A stretch of DNA of 64,000 bases, from contig JAAUZE010000022.1 of assembly GCA_014804755.1 (NCBI GenBank), positions 109,002 through 173,001 on the forward strand, written 5' to 3'. The notes below the pieces were generated by a model. It did no database searches. It had not been told where the DNA came from and saw only the letters and a program-made list of their open reading frames with translations. This stretch comes from Lachnospiraceae bacterium (GTDB lineage: Bacteria; Bacillota; Clostridia; Lachnospirales; Lachnospiraceae). The translations under genes and the position numbers were made by a program. Positions 25,578-35,578 of the stretch are shown here, piece by piece (position 1 is the first letter of the stretch; each line of letters begins with the position of its first letter).

Positions 25578-27629
25578 ATGAAAGCGCTGGTAAAACGGCT
25601 GTCAGGAGACATCTTTATTGCCATGTATGTATTGGCGGCGTTTATTATGCTGATCGTGCCGCTGCCGATCGCGCTTTTGGATGTGCTGCTCGCTTTTGAT
25701 ATGTCTCTTGCGTTCACGATCATGTTTTCGTGTATGCTGACAAAGGAAGTACTGGATATGGCTTTTTATCCGACGATCCTTTTGTTTACGACCGTATTCC
25801 GTATTGCCTTAAACGTTTCCTCCACACGTTTGATCCTTTCTAAAGGAGACGCCGGCAATGTCATTGATACGTTCGGTCAGTTTGTCGGCGGAGGCGATCT
25901 CGTTATCGGTGTGATCGTGTTCATTATTTTGATCATTGTCCAGTTCATGGTAATCAATAAAGGTTCCGAGCGTGTCGCTGAGGTAACGGCGAGATTTACG
26001 CTCGATGCGATGCCCGGTAAGCAGATGGCGATCGACGCGGACTTAAATACGGGCGCGATCGATGATGAGGAGGCAAAGCGCAGACGTGATAAGATTCAGG
26101 CGGAGTCCACGTTCTTCGGTAACATGGACGGTGCCGTAAAGTACGTTAAGGGAGATGCGACGGCAGGTCTGCTCATCACAGCGGTCAACATCATCGGCGG
26201 TATCGCGATGGGCGTTCTGCGTATGGGGTTATCGATAGGCGAGGCGGCGGATAAATATCTGATCCTGACAATTGGAGACGGCCTTGTCAGCCAGATCCCG
26301 TCCCTGCTCATATCGCTTTCGACCGGTATTCTTGTCACGAAGGGCTCTAAGGAGGCGGAGTTCGGAACGGAGATCCTCCACGAGCTGTTCAGTCTGCCGC
26401 GCGTGCTTTATATCGTCGGCGCGGTTATGTGCCTGCTTGGTATTGTAACACCGCTAAATCCGGTACTCTTCGTTTTGGTAGGCGCAGTCTTTTTGACTGC
26501 GGCAACGTTCATGAACCGCACCATCCGCACGGCGGAGATCGAGTCGAGTGTGGATACGGAGGAGCAGGAAGCGGAGGAGATCAGGCAGCCGGAAAATGTT
26601 AACTCGCTCTTGTCTGTCGATCCGATTGAATTGGAGTTCGGTTACGGAATCATCCCGCTTGCGGATGTGAACCAGGGCGGCGACCTCTTAGACCGCGTTG
26701 TCATGATCCGGCGTCAGATTGCGATGGAGCTTGGTACGATCGTGCCGATCATCCGTCTGCGCGATAACATTCAGCTGAACCCGAACCAATATATTATCAA
26801 GATCAAGGGAATACAGGTGTCAGAGGGCGAGATTTTATTTGACCATTATATGGCAATGAATCCGGGCTTTGTCAAGGAGGAAATCACGGGTATCCCGACG
26901 TTTGAGCCGTCCTTCCATCTGCCGGCGATCTGGATCACGGAAAATCAGCGCGAGCGCGCAGAGAGTCTTGGCTATACAGTCGTAGATCCGCCGTCCATTA
27001 TTGCGACACATTTGACTGAGCTGATCAGACGGCATATTTCCGAGCTGTTGACGAGACAGGATGTACAGAATCTGATCAACAACTTAAAGGAGTCGAATCC
27101 GTCCGTTGTCGAGGAACTTGTGCCGAAGCTGCTTGGCTTAGGTGAAATACAGAAGGTATTGCAGAATCTCTTAAAAGAGGGCGTATCCATCCGTGATCTT
27201 TTAACAATCTTCGAGACGCTTGCGGATTATGCAACGTCAACGCGCGATACGGATATTTTGACCGAGTATGTGCGTCAGGCGTTGAAGCGGGCGATTTCAA
27301 GCCGTTTCTTCCCTGCGAATGAGACAACGAGCGTGGTGACGCTCGATCCGAAATTAGAGCAGGAGATCATGGGAAGCGTCAAGCAGACAGAGCAGGGGGC
27401 TTATCTGAATCTTGACCCCGAAAAGACGAAGCAGATCATGGCGTCCGTTGAGAAGGAGACAGGCAAGCTTGAGAATCTTGGCAAGAATCCGATCGTCATT
27501 ACGTCGCCGATCGTGAGGGCATATTTTAAGCGGCTGACAGAAGATTATTTCAGGGATTTGATCGTCGTGTCATACAATGAAGTAGAATCAAATGTGGAGT
27601 TACAGTCAGTGGGGATGGTGACAGCATAA
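25578..27629 (+). CDS. flhA: Flagellar export protein FlhA
   Basis: 683 residues: about eight membrane helices in the first ~310 residues, a linker, and a large cytoplasmic docking domain. Family motifs include TRFTLDAMPGKQMAIDADLN and GAIDDEEAKRRRDKIQAEST, then FFGNMDGAVKYVKGDA. The cytoplasmic ring gathers chaperones and substrates. AAAGGAGGAG precedes the ATG. An A-rich gap of 49 bases follows flhB. Confidence 0.97.
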   Translation: MKALVKRLSGDIFIAMYVLAAFIMLIVPLPIALLDVLLAFDMSLAFTIMFSCMLTKEVLDMAFYPTILLFTTVFRIALNVSSTRLILSKGDAGNVIDTFGQFVGGGDLVIGVIVFIILIIVQFMVINKGSERVAEVTARFTLDAMPGKQMAIDADLNTGAIDDEEAKRRRDKIQAESTFFGNMDGAVKYVKGDATAGLLITAVNIIGGIAMGVLRMGLSIGEAADKYLILTIGDGLVSQIPSLLISLSTGILVTKGSKEAEFGTEILHELFSLPRVLYIVGAVMCLLGIVTPLNPVLFVLVGAVFLTAATFMNRTIRTAEIESSVDTEEQEAEEIRQPENVNSLLSVDPIELEFGYGIIPLADVNQGGDLLDRVVMIRRQIAMELGTIVPIIRLRDNIQLNPNQYIIKIKGIQVSEGEILFDHYMAMNPGFVKEEITGIPTFEPSFHLPAIWITENQRERAESLGYTVVDPPSIIATHLTELIRRHISELLTRQDVQNLINNLKESNPSVVEELVPKLLGLGEIQKVLQNLLKEGVSIRDLLTIFETLADYATSTRDTDILTEYVRQALKRAISSRFFPANETTSVVTLDPKLEQEIMGSVKQTEQGAYLNLDPEKTKQIMASVEKETGKLENLGKNPIVITSPIVRAYFKRLTEDYFRDLIVVSYNEVESNVELQSVGMVTA

Positions 27630-27630
27630 G

Positions 27631-29025
27631 ATGATTATCAAAAAATATCTTGCGGATACGGAAGCCGAGGCGGTAGATGCGGCAAAAAAAGAATTAGGGC
27701 CGGGCGTTGTGGTCATGAATGTCCGAAGCGTAAAGCATAAAGGGATCATGCGTTTTTTCAAAAATCCGATGAAAGAGGTCACAGTGGCGCTTGAGGAGGA
27801 TTCTGAGCGGTTTTCCTCTGCAGTCAAAGACATTGCGCGCGTTGTTTCGGAGCAGAATGTACAACAGGAGGCATGGGGAACGGAAGAGAGAGAGACTCCG
27901 GCAGGAACAGGAGCGTCAGCACGGACAACCGTGGGCGCAGGTACGCAGCCGATGTCTGCGTTGGGAAGCGGTGCGCAGGGAACGGCAGGAGCGGGCGTAC
28001 AGACGACAGGTTTCATAGGGACGGGCGAAAGAGCCCGCGGAAAGATCGCTGTGAAAGAAGCGGCAGGCGGCCGGCACATCTTAGAACAGGCAGTATCCGG
28101 GAGCAATGTTTTGGAGAATAAGCTGGATTCTCTGCAAAGTCTGCTGGAAGAGACGCTGGTGAAGACGGATGACAAGGGCGCTTCTCTTCCAAGCGAGGAT
28201 GAGGAACCGTCCGAGGCGGAAAACTTCTTAAGACTGTTATACAATACGATGGTAGATAATGAAGTGGATGAGCATTATGCCAACCAGATCATAGATACAC
28301 TGGATGTCAAAGAGACACAGGATACGCCGATCGATTATTATTTGGCGAGCATTTACCAGAAGATGGTGTTAAAGTTTGGCAAGACGACGAGGATCACGGA
28401 AGCAAAGAAGCGTCCGAAAGTCGTATATTTTATCGGTCCGACCGGCGTCGGAAAGACAACGACGATCGCAAAAATTGCTTCACGCTTCTGTGTGGAACAA
28501 AAGAAAAAGCTTGCTCTTTTGACAACGGACACCTACCGGATCGTGGCAGCGGAGCAGCTGAAGACGTATGCGGATATTCTGGAGGTTCCTATCCGTGTCA
28601 TCTATTCGGTCGAGGAAATGGAACATGCGTTTTCCGATTTCAGGGACTATGATTATATTTTAGTGGATACGGCGGGACATTCCCATTATAATGAGGAGCA
28701 GAGACAGGCAATCGGGCAGTTTATCCATGCCGCGGACGATAAGGTGGAGAGGGAAGTGTACCTTGTGATGAGCGCGACGACGAAATACCGTGATATGATC
28801 AGCATTGCCGATGCATATTCTGAGGTGACGGAGTATAAACTGATTTTTACGAAATTGGATGAAACAACGGCGCTGGGTAATCTGTTTAATCTGCGTATGC
28901 GCACGAATGCGGAGATGTCCTATGTGACAACGGGTCAGAATGTACCGGAAGATATTGAGCCGTTTAATCCGCAAGTGGTAGTGAAACAGCTTCTGGGGGG
29001 AAGCAGGCAGGAAATAAAGGGGTAA
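27631..29025 (+). CDS. flhF: Flagellar SRP-like GTPase FlhF
   Basis: 464 residues. The N-terminal B domain opens MIIKKYLADTEAEAVDAAKK. A Gly/Ala/Thr-rich linker (~85-150) is low complexity. The NG domain follows: P-loop FIGPTGVGKTTTIAK (~269-283), DTYRIVAAEQLKTYADIL, DTAGHSHYNEEQ and TKLDETTALGN. FlhF sets flagellar number and place with FlhG. It starts one base after the flhA stop. Confidence 0.94.
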   Translation: MIIKKYLADTEAEAVDAAKKELGPGVVVMNVRSVKHKGIMRFFKNPMKEVTVALEEDSERFSSAVKDIARVVSEQNVQQEAWGTEERETPAGTGASARTTVGAGTQPMSALGSGAQGTAGAGVQTTGFIGTGERARGKIAVKEAAGGRHILEQAVSGSNVLENKLDSLQSLLEETLVKTDDKGASLPSEDEEPSEAENFLRLLYNTMVDNEVDEHYANQIIDTLDVKETQDTPIDYYLASIYQKMVLKFGKTTRITEAKKRPKVVYFIGPTGVGKTTTIAKIASRFCVEQKKKLALLTTDTYRIVAAEQLKTYADILEVPIRVIYSVEEMEHAFSDFRDYDYILVDTAGHSHYNEEQRQAIGQFIHAADDKVEREVYLVMSATTKYRDMISIADAYSEVTEYKLIFTKLDETTALGNLFNLRMRTNAEMSYVTTGQNVPEDIEPFNPQVVVKQLLGGSRQEIKG

Positions 29026-29028
29026 AAG

Positions 29029-29907
29029 ATGGATCAGGCTGAAAAGTTACGAAGTATCATCAAAGCGAATCAGATCAACCGTCCGCTTGCGCGCGTCATT
29101 GCCGTGACGAGCGGGAAGGGTGGAGTCGGAAAGTCCAATACGGCGATCAACCTGGCGATCCAGTTCCGACGCATGGAGAAGCGCGTTATTATATTAGATG
29201 CCGATTTCGGACTTGCCAATATTGAAATCATGTTTGGCGCGGTTCCAAAATACAATCTGTATGACTTGATCTATCAGGGAAAGAGTATCCGCGACATTAT
29301 CACATGGGGACCGATGGATGTGGGATTTATCTCGGGCGGCTCGGGTATTGCGGGTATGTCGAACTTAGACCGTGAATATCTCAACTATATCATACAGAAT
29401 CTTTCGGAGCTTGATACGCTGACGGATATGATCATTGTGGATACGGGTGCGGGAATTTCGGATGCCGTGTTGGAATTTTTGGTTTCAAGCGGAGAGATTC
29501 TGTTGATCACGACGCCGGAACCGACGTCCATCACGGATTCGTATTCGCTGTTAAAAGCGTTAAACCGTCATTCCCGTTTCAAAATGGAGAATACGCAGGT
29601 GAAGGTCATCGCAAACCGTGTGGACAACGAGGAGGACGGAACGGATCTGTTCTTAAAGCTCAATGCGGTCGTTACGAAATACTTAAAGATCCCGATCACA
29701 TATTTGGGTGCCGTCCCGCGCGATGAGCAGCTTGCCAAGGCGGTCATGCAGCAGAGTCCGATCTCCATGCAGAATCCGAATGCGAAATCGGCAAAGGCGT
29801 ATGAGGAGATCGCCATGAAGCTGATGGACAAGGAAGTCAGCACGAGCGTACCCAAAAGAGGAATGGCGGCATTTTTCTCACATCTTCTTGCGGGGAGAAA
29901 AAAATAA
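29029..29907 (+). CDS. flhG: MinD-like ATPase FlhG (YlxH)
   Basis: A 292-residue ParA/MinD-type ATPase. The N-terminal DQAEKLRSIIKAN helix resembles the FlhF-activating segment. The deviant Walker A is SGKGGVGKSNTAINLA (~30-45), with switch motifs DADFGLANIEIMFG and IIVDTGAGISDAVLEF. The C-terminal amphipathic end (AAFFSHLLAGRKK) may touch membrane. It works with FlhF and the C-ring to limit flagellar number. Confidence 0.93.
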   Translation: MDQAEKLRSIIKANQINRPLARVIAVTSGKGGVGKSNTAINLAIQFRRMEKRVIILDADFGLANIEIMFGAVPKYNLYDLIYQGKSIRDIITWGPMDVGFISGGSGIAGMSNLDREYLNYIIQNLSELDTLTDMIIVDTGAGISDAVLEFLVSSGEILLITTPEPTSITDSYSLLKALNRHSRFKMENTQVKVIANRVDNEEDGTDLFLKLNAVVTKYLKIPITYLGAVPRDEQLAKAVMQQSPISMQNPNAKSAKAYEEIAMKLMDKEVSTSVPKRGMAAFFSHLLAGRKK

Positions 29908-29943
29908 GAGCGTTGGAAAAAGAATCAGATAAGGAGAGATACC

Positions 29944-30666
29944 ATGCTATCGAGTTATATTGTACCGGGGCAGAAGGTGGAGTTGCATGCCACGGCAGAC
30001 AACAGGGATGTAAAGGATAAAAAGAAAGTTTATTTAAGCCGTGTATATGAAGTGCTCTCCGATGACAGGATCGAGATTACGATGCCGATGGAGCAGACAA
30101 AGCTCATTCTGCTTCCGGTTGATGGGGAGTATGAGGTGTTCTTTTACACGCAGAGCGGTCTTTATCAGTGTATCTGCCGCATCATTGACCGTTATAAGAG
30201 CAATAACGTGTACATATTGGCGATCGAGCTGGTGAGCAACCTGCGAAAATACCAGAGAAGAGAATATTACCGCTTCAGCTGCGCACTGGATATGAGCGCG
30301 CGCGTGCTGGAGGAGGAGGAGGTTGAGGCGCTTGATGAGCGGCGGGGTTATCTTGTTCCGGGACTTCCGTTAAAGCACAGCATCATTGTGGACATCAGCG
30401 GCGGAGGGCTTCGCTTCGTGGCAAACCAGAAATACGATGAAGGATCGCTGATCTACTGTAAGTATTATCTCACGGTCAACGGAATGAATAAGGAATATAA
30501 TCTGGTCGGGAAAATCCTGCATGTCAGTGAGATAGAAAAGCAGAAGGGAAATTTTGAACACCGCGTTCAGTATATCAATATAGACTCGGTGGAGCGGGAA
30601 GAGATCATACGTTACATCTTTGAGGAGGAACGCAAAAACTTAAGACGGGATCAGAAAAAAGAATAA
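29944..30666 (+). CDS. PilZ-domain c-di-GMP receptor, YcgR-like
   Basis: 240 residues: an N-terminal YcgR-like barrel (~1-95) and a PilZ domain (~100-230). The c-di-GMP signature is present: RREYYRF (RxxxR) and DISGGGLRF ((D/N)xSxxG). YcgR-type proteins act as a brake on the motor or stator when c-di-GMP is high. Its place inside the fla/che operon supports a motility role. AAGGAGAG precedes the ATG. Ligand binding is inferred from the motif. Confidence 0.9.
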   Translation: MLSSYIVPGQKVELHATADNRDVKDKKKVYLSRVYEVLSDDRIEITMPMEQTKLILLPVDGEYEVFFYTQSGLYQCICRIIDRYKSNNVYILAIELVSNLRKYQRREYYRFSCALDMSARVLEEEEVEALDERRGYLVPGLPLKHSIIVDISGGGLRFVANQKYDEGSLIYCKYYLTVNGMNKEYNLVGKILHVSEIEKQKGNFEHRVQYINIDSVEREEIIRYIFEEERKNLRRDQKKE

Positions 30667-30692
30667 TTTCTTTGGAATGGTGGGATGGTATT

Positions 30693-31772
30693 ATGGCGGA
30701 CAAAAAAAATATTTTAGTAGTTGATGACTCTGCACTCATGAGAAGCGTTCTTTGTGATATAATCAATTCTGATGAACGATTCCGTGTGACGGACAGAGCT
30801 ATTCACGGTGCTGATGCATTGGATTTACTCTCAAGAAAACAGTACGATGCGGTCGTGCTGGATGTGAATATGCCAAAGATGACGGGCGTGGAGCTGTTAC
30901 GCGAATTGCAGGTTCGTAAGATTGCGGCGCGTATCATGATGGCGAGCACGGATACCCGTGACGGTGCGCAGATTACGCTGGACTGTTTGGAGCTCGGCGC
31001 ATTGGATTTTGTCCATAAGCCGGACAAAGCCTCGGATGCACGGGATGCCGATTTCCGCAGACAGTTTTTGGATACGCTGTATGCGGTATCCCAGTCCGCC
31101 ATTCCTTCTTATACCAAAAGTCTCAGTATCAGGGAGATGAAGGAGACAAAGAAGGTCGTCGAGCTGGTCGGAAAACATGGGGCAAAAGTGAGCGGCAGAC
31201 AGATTGTTGCGATCGCAAGCTCAACAGGCGGGCCGAAAGCGCTCCAGAGCGTGATTCCGCAGCTGCCGGGTAATTTGAGGGCACCGGTTGTTTTGGTGCA
31301 GCATATGCCGGTAGGTTTCACCAAGTCCCTGGCGGAGAGACTGGATAGTATGAGCGAGCTTCATGTCAGAGAAGCGGAGGAAGGCGACACGATCCAGGCG
31401 GGTAACGTCTACATCGCGCGCGGCGGTGTGCACCTGAATCTTGTGGAGCAGGGCGGAGTCTGCCGTGTGCATTACACAAGCGAGCCGCCAAGAGAAGGCG
31501 TCAGACCGTGTGCGAATTATATGTACGAGTCATTACGGGGGTGCAGCTACGATCGGGTCACCTGTGTAGTCATGACCGGAATGGGTGCGGACGGAACAAA
31601 GGGAATCATAGCATTGCATGAGGCAAAGAATATCCATGTGATCGCGCAGGAAGAATCCACCTGTGCGGTATATGGTATGCCAAAGAGTATCGTTAATACG
31701 GGTCTCACGGATCAGATCGTTCCGCTTGAGGATATTGCCCGTGAGATTATCATGAACGTGGGGGTAAAATGA
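30693..31772 (+). CDS. cheB: Chemotaxis methylesterase CheB
   Basis: 359 residues. REC domain: acidic pair Asp11/Asp12, Asp57 (VVLDVNMPKMTG) and Lys ~108 (DFVHKPDKAS). The methylesterase domain has ASSTGGPKALQSVIPQLPG (catalytic Ser), LVQHMPVGFTKSLAERLDS (His) and MTGMGADGTKG (Asp). It demethylates and deamidates receptors. ATG 30693 is preceded by GGTGGGATGG. No cheR is seen in the window. Confidence 0.95.
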   Translation: MADKKNILVVDDSALMRSVLCDIINSDERFRVTDRAIHGADALDLLSRKQYDAVVLDVNMPKMTGVELLRELQVRKIAARIMMASTDTRDGAQITLDCLELGALDFVHKPDKASDARDADFRRQFLDTLYAVSQSAIPSYTKSLSIREMKETKKVVELVGKHGAKVSGRQIVAIASSTGGPKALQSVIPQLPGNLRAPVVLVQHMPVGFTKSLAERLDSMSELHVREAEEGDTIQAGNVYIARGGVHLNLVEQGGVCRVHYTSEPPREGVRPCANYMYESLRGCSYDRVTCVVMTGMGADGTKGIIALHEAKNIHVIAQEESTCAVYGMPKSIVNTGLTDQIVPLEDIAREIIMNVGVK

Positions 31773-31773
31773 G

Positions 31774-33846
31774 ATGGATGTAAGCCAATATCTTGAAATC
31801 TTCATTGACGAGACAAAGGAGCATCTTCAAAGTCTGAACACGCAGATTTTGGAGTTGGAACAGGATCCGGAAAATGAAAATACGATCAACGAGATCTTCC
31901 GTGCCGCGCATTCCTTAAAGGGAATGGCGGGGACGATGGGGTACAAACGGATGCAGACGCTGACGCATGACATGGAGAATGTTTTTTCCGAGGTGCGCAA
32001 CGGAGCGATCAAAGTCAGCAGCGAGATGATCGATATTCTGTTTCAATGTCTGGATGCGCTGGATGAGTATCTTACCAATATTCAGCAGAGCGCGGACGAG
32101 GGAACCAATGAGAACGAAGCGCTCATCAAGGCGCTGAACGAGCAGATGGGCGCAAAGGGCGCCGCGGCAAAGCCGGCGGAGAAGAAAGAGCAGAGCGCAG
32201 AGCCGAACGGAACGTCTGATGAGGCGAAAAAGTGGCTGGAGATCAAGCTGGATGATACACAGAAATCCGTGATTGGCAGAGCAGCCTCGCAGGGACAGAA
32301 TGTGTACGGCGTGAATGTTGCGGTGCATGAAACCTGTCTTTTAAAGGCAGCACGCGCATTCCTGGTATTTAAGGCGATTGAGAAATATGGGGAGATCATT
32401 GTATCGAATCCGAGCGCACAGGATATTGAGGATGAAAAATTTGAACTGGAGTTTAGCCTTATCATTGTTTCCGCGAGTGAGCTTGCTCCAATTCTGGATG
32501 CGATCAAGAACGTATCCGAGATTGATAATGCTGTCGGTGAGAAGATGGACGTGTCCGAATACATAACCGAGGAGCCGAAGCCGCAGGAGACGGAGGCTGA
32601 CGAGAGCAGCGCTCAGGTGGCTGTGGCGGAGCAGGCCAAGCCTGAGGCGGCGAAAGCAAAAGAGAAAAAGCAGGGCGCCGTGTCTAAGCCCGTCGTGAAC
32701 CGTACGGTTCGCGTTGATATTGAAAAGCTGGACGTTTTGATGAATCTTGTCAGCGAGCTGATCATTGCAAAAAATTCCCTTGTATCATCTTCGGGTGCGG
32801 AAGGGACGATGGATACGGGCTTTAATGAGCAGATCGAATACTTAGAGAGCGTTACGACCAACCTGCATGAGTCCGTCATGAAAGTGCGCATGGTCCCGAT
32901 CGAGAGCGTTGTCAATAAGTTCCCGCGTATGATCCGTGATCTGTCAAAGAAGCTTGACAAGAAGATGGAATTGTATATGACCGGTGAGGAGACCGAGTTA
33001 GACCGTACCGTGGTCGATGAGATCGGAGATCCGCTGATGCACCTTTTGCGTAACTCCGCGGATCATGGTTTGGAGTCCGCAGAGATCCGCAGACAGAGAG
33101 GAAAGAGTGAGACCGGCTCCATTTTCCTGAACGCTTATCAGGACGGCAATAACGTTGTGATTGAGGTCGGCGATGATGGTAACGGTATTGATACCGAAGC
33201 GGTCAAAGCAAAAGCAATCGAGCGCGGTGTTATTACGCCGGAGCAGGCGGAGAACATGACGGAGAAGGAAATTGTCGATCTCCTGTTCAATGCGGGATTC
33301 TCCACAGCAAAGGTCGTGTCCGATGTATCGGGCAGAGGCGTCGGTCTGGACGTCGTGAAATCCAAGATCGAGTCCTTAAGCGGCGAGGTTGAGGTGAAAA
33401 CAAAACTGGGAGAGGGAAGTACCTTTATTATCCGTCTGCCGCTTACGCTTGCGATCATTCAGGCGCTGATGGTTGTTGTCGGCGGTGAGAAATATGCGAT
33501 TTCGCTTGGCTCCATTCAGACATTGGAGGATGTACCGGTTTCCGATATCAAGCTTGTGCAGTCAAAGGAGGTCATCAATCTTCGTGAGAATGTCATTCCG
33601 CTGATCCGCATCAATGAAATGCTGGATATAGAATCATCCAAAGGACCGGATGAGAATCTGATGGTTGTCATAGTGAGGAAAGGTGACAAGCTGGCGGGGC
33701 TGGTCGTTGATGACCTGATCGGTCAACAAGAGATCGTTATTAAATCTCTCGGAAAATACATCAATAAATGCAAGATCATCAGCGGCGCAACGATTCTCGG
33801 TGACGGTGAGGTTGCCCTGATTCTTGATACAAATGCGATGCTGTAA
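31774..33846 (+). CDS. cheA: Chemotaxis histidine kinase CheA
   Basis: 690 residues: P1 with His46 in FRAAHSLKGMAGTMGY, a P2-like CheY-binding domain (~150-260), P3 dimer helices (VDIEKLDVLMNLVSELIIAK), P4 ATPase (LLRNSADHGLESAEIRRQRG, GDDGNGIDTEAV and SDVSGRGVGLDVVKS) and a P5 CheW-like regulatory domain to the end. All key boxes are intact. It starts two bases after cheB. Confidence 0.97.
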   Translation: MDVSQYLEIFIDETKEHLQSLNTQILELEQDPENENTINEIFRAAHSLKGMAGTMGYKRMQTLTHDMENVFSEVRNGAIKVSSEMIDILFQCLDALDEYLTNIQQSADEGTNENEALIKALNEQMGAKGAAAKPAEKKEQSAEPNGTSDEAKKWLEIKLDDTQKSVIGRAASQGQNVYGVNVAVHETCLLKAARAFLVFKAIEKYGEIIVSNPSAQDIEDEKFELEFSLIIVSASELAPILDAIKNVSEIDNAVGEKMDVSEYITEEPKPQETEADESSAQVAVAEQAKPEAAKAKEKKQGAVSKPVVNRTVRVDIEKLDVLMNLVSELIIAKNSLVSSSGAEGTMDTGFNEQIEYLESVTTNLHESVMKVRMVPIESVVNKFPRMIRDLSKKLDKKMELYMTGEETELDRTVVDEIGDPLMHLLRNSADHGLESAEIRRQRGKSETGSIFLNAYQDGNNVVIEVGDDGNGIDTEAVKAKAIERGVITPEQAENMTEKEIVDLLFNAGFSTAKVVSDVSGRGVGLDVVKSKIESLSGEVEVKTKLGEGSTFIIRLPLTLAIIQALMVVVGGEKYAISLGSIQTLEDVPVSDIKLVQSKEVINLRENVIPLIRINEMLDIESSKGPDENLMVVIVRKGDKLAGLVVDDLIGQQEIVIKSLGKYINKCKIISGATILGDGEVALILDTNAML

Positions 33847-33866
33847 GCGGAATGGAGGCGATAGGG

Positions 33867-34331
33867 ATGGAGGAGTTAAGAGACAAGGATGCGTTTGATA
33901 CAGCGCAATATATCGTCATTCGTCTTGGCGATGAAAAATACGGAATCGACATCCGATATGTCGATAATATACTGCGGATACAGCAGATCACACGCGTGCC
34001 GAAAGTGGCGGCATATTTTAAGGGCGTAATCAATCTGCGCGGAGAAGTTGTTCCGGTCATGAGTGTCCGTGTAAAAATGGGACTGGAAGCGGTTGAAGAT
34101 ACAAAGGATACGCGCATTATCATTTTGAAAGCGGAAGGCATCGAGAAGATCGGTATCATCGTGGATGAGGTAAAGGAAGTCGTTACGCTGGAGAGCACAC
34201 AGGTTGACAGGGTGGCGTATGATTCCAAAGAAGAAAAGAGCACCTTTGTCACAGCAGTCGGAAAATGTAGTGATGATGACCTGATCTCGTTGTTGGATCT
34301 TCACGCCGTGCTTGCAGAACAGGGTGTGTGA
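33867..34331 (+). CDS. cheW: Chemotaxis coupling protein CheW
   Basis: 154 residues, a single CheW domain: AQYIVIRLGDEKYGIDIRYV, RIQQITRVPKVAAYFKGVIN, LRGEVVPVMSVRVKMGLE. It links receptors to CheA. GGAGG at 33855 favours ATG 33867; another in-frame ATG at 33852 overlaps that site. Confidence 0.95.
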   Translation: MEELRDKDAFDTAQYIVIRLGDEKYGIDIRYVDNILRIQQITRVPKVAAYFKGVINLRGEVVPVMSVRVKMGLEAVEDTKDTRIIILKAEGIEKIGIIVDEVKEVVTLESTQVDRVAYDSKEEKSTFVTAVGKCSDDDLISLLDLHAVLAEQGV

Positions 34332-34392
34332 TTGTCTGAAAAAAGATAGCTGATGTGGGGCGGGGCAGCGACGAAAGGAATGGATAAAAGAT

Positions 34393-35013
34393 ATGTCGGA
34401 TAAATTAGATCTTCATGCGATGTCGAGTCAATATGTCGATGTCCTGAAAGAATTAGGAAACATTGGCGCCGGAAACGCGATGACTGCGTTGGCGCAGATG
34501 CTGCAATGTAAAGTGGATATGAGAGTGCCTCTTGTCAGACTGCTGGAGTTTTCCGAAATCGGTGAGGTAATGGGCGGCGAAGAGCAGATTATGGCAGGTA
34601 TTTATTTGGCGGTGGATGGAGATATTACCGGAAGTATTATGTTCCTATTGGAAAAAGATTCCGCGATGCATCTCGTCGAAAAGCTGATGGGGATGCCTGC
34701 GTCTGAGGATGGTAATTTTTCGGAAATGGAAATATCGGCGCTGCAGGAAATCGGAAACATTATCACCGGTTCTTACCTTAATTCTCTTTCAGCAATGACC
34801 GGATTAAAGATCGTGCCGTCAATACCGGCTCTGAGTATTGATATGGCGGGGGCTATTCTGAGTGTTCCCGCAATCGAGTTCGGATTGATCGGTGACAATA
34901 TTCTGATGATTGAGACACAATTCAGCGATGATCGGAATATCGAAGGATATTTTATTTTGGTGCCGGACTTAGAATCCTATGACAAGATATTGTCCTCGCT
35001 TGGTTTACGCTAA
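34393..35013 (+). CDS. cheC: CheY-P phosphatase CheC
   Basis: 206 residues with both pseudo-symmetric active sites: LKELGNIGAGNAMTALAQML and LQEIGNIITGSYLNSLSAMT, each with the E..N pair. That points to real phosphatase activity rather than a CheD decoy. It binds CheD, whose gene follows. The window thus has two CheY-P phosphatases, CheC and FliY. Confidence 0.94.
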   Translation: MSDKLDLHAMSSQYVDVLKELGNIGAGNAMTALAQMLQCKVDMRVPLVRLLEFSEIGEVMGGEEQIMAGIYLAVDGDITGSIMFLLEKDSAMHLVEKLMGMPASEDGNFSEMEISALQEIGNIITGSYLNSLSAMTGLKIVPSIPALSIDMAGAILSVPAIEFGLIGDNILMIETQFSDDRNIEGYFILVPDLESYDKILSSLGLR

Positions 35014-35092
35014 TCATGCCGTAGGACAAAAAGATGAAACAAAGCGCGTTAAACGCGTATAAACACGGATAGGGAAAGAAGCATGATAAGCT

Positions 35093-35578
35093 ATGAGTGA
35101 AATAATTAAAGTCGGTATGGCGGATCTTAATATATGTAAAAGTCCGAACGGGATCACGACACTCGGCTTAGGCTCTTGTGTTGGTATTGCGATAAGAGAT
35201 CCCCTTACCAAGATCGGCGGGCTGGCACATGTAATGCTGCCGGACAGTACCGTGATTGCGAATAATTCGAATAAACCGAAGTTTGCCGATACAGGGATCG
35301 AGATGCTCGTGGATTTGATCGTAAAGGCGGGTGCGAACAGGTCAAGGCTTGTGGCAAAGATCGCGGGCGGCGCGCAGATGTTCGGATTTCAGAATAAAAA
35401 CGATCTTGTACGCGTCGGAGAGCGTAATGTGGAAGCATCCAAAAAAAAGCTTGCGGAACTCAGAATTCCGATCTTGGCGGAGGATACGGGATTAAATTAC
35501 GGGCGGACAGTGATTTTTTATCCTGAAACGGGTGACTATATTATACGTGCGGTAGGAAAAAATGAAAAAACAATCTGA
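35093..35578 (+). CDS. cheD: Chemoreceptor glutamine deamidase CheD
   Basis: 161 residues. The catalytic Cys29 (GLGSCVGIAIRD) and His46 (GGLAHVMLP) are present, as is the GGAQMFGF motif (AKIAGGAQMFGFQ). CheD deamidates receptor glutamines and binds CheC. The end overlaps the next gene by 17 bases. Confidence 0.95.
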   Translation: MSEIIKVGMADLNICKSPNGITTLGLGSCVGIAIRDPLTKIGGLAHVMLPDSTVIANNSNKPKFADTGIEMLVDLIVKAGANRSRLVAKIAGGAQMFGFQNKNDLVRVGERNVEASKKKLAELRIPILAEDTGLNYGRTVIFYPETGDYIIRAVGKNEKTI

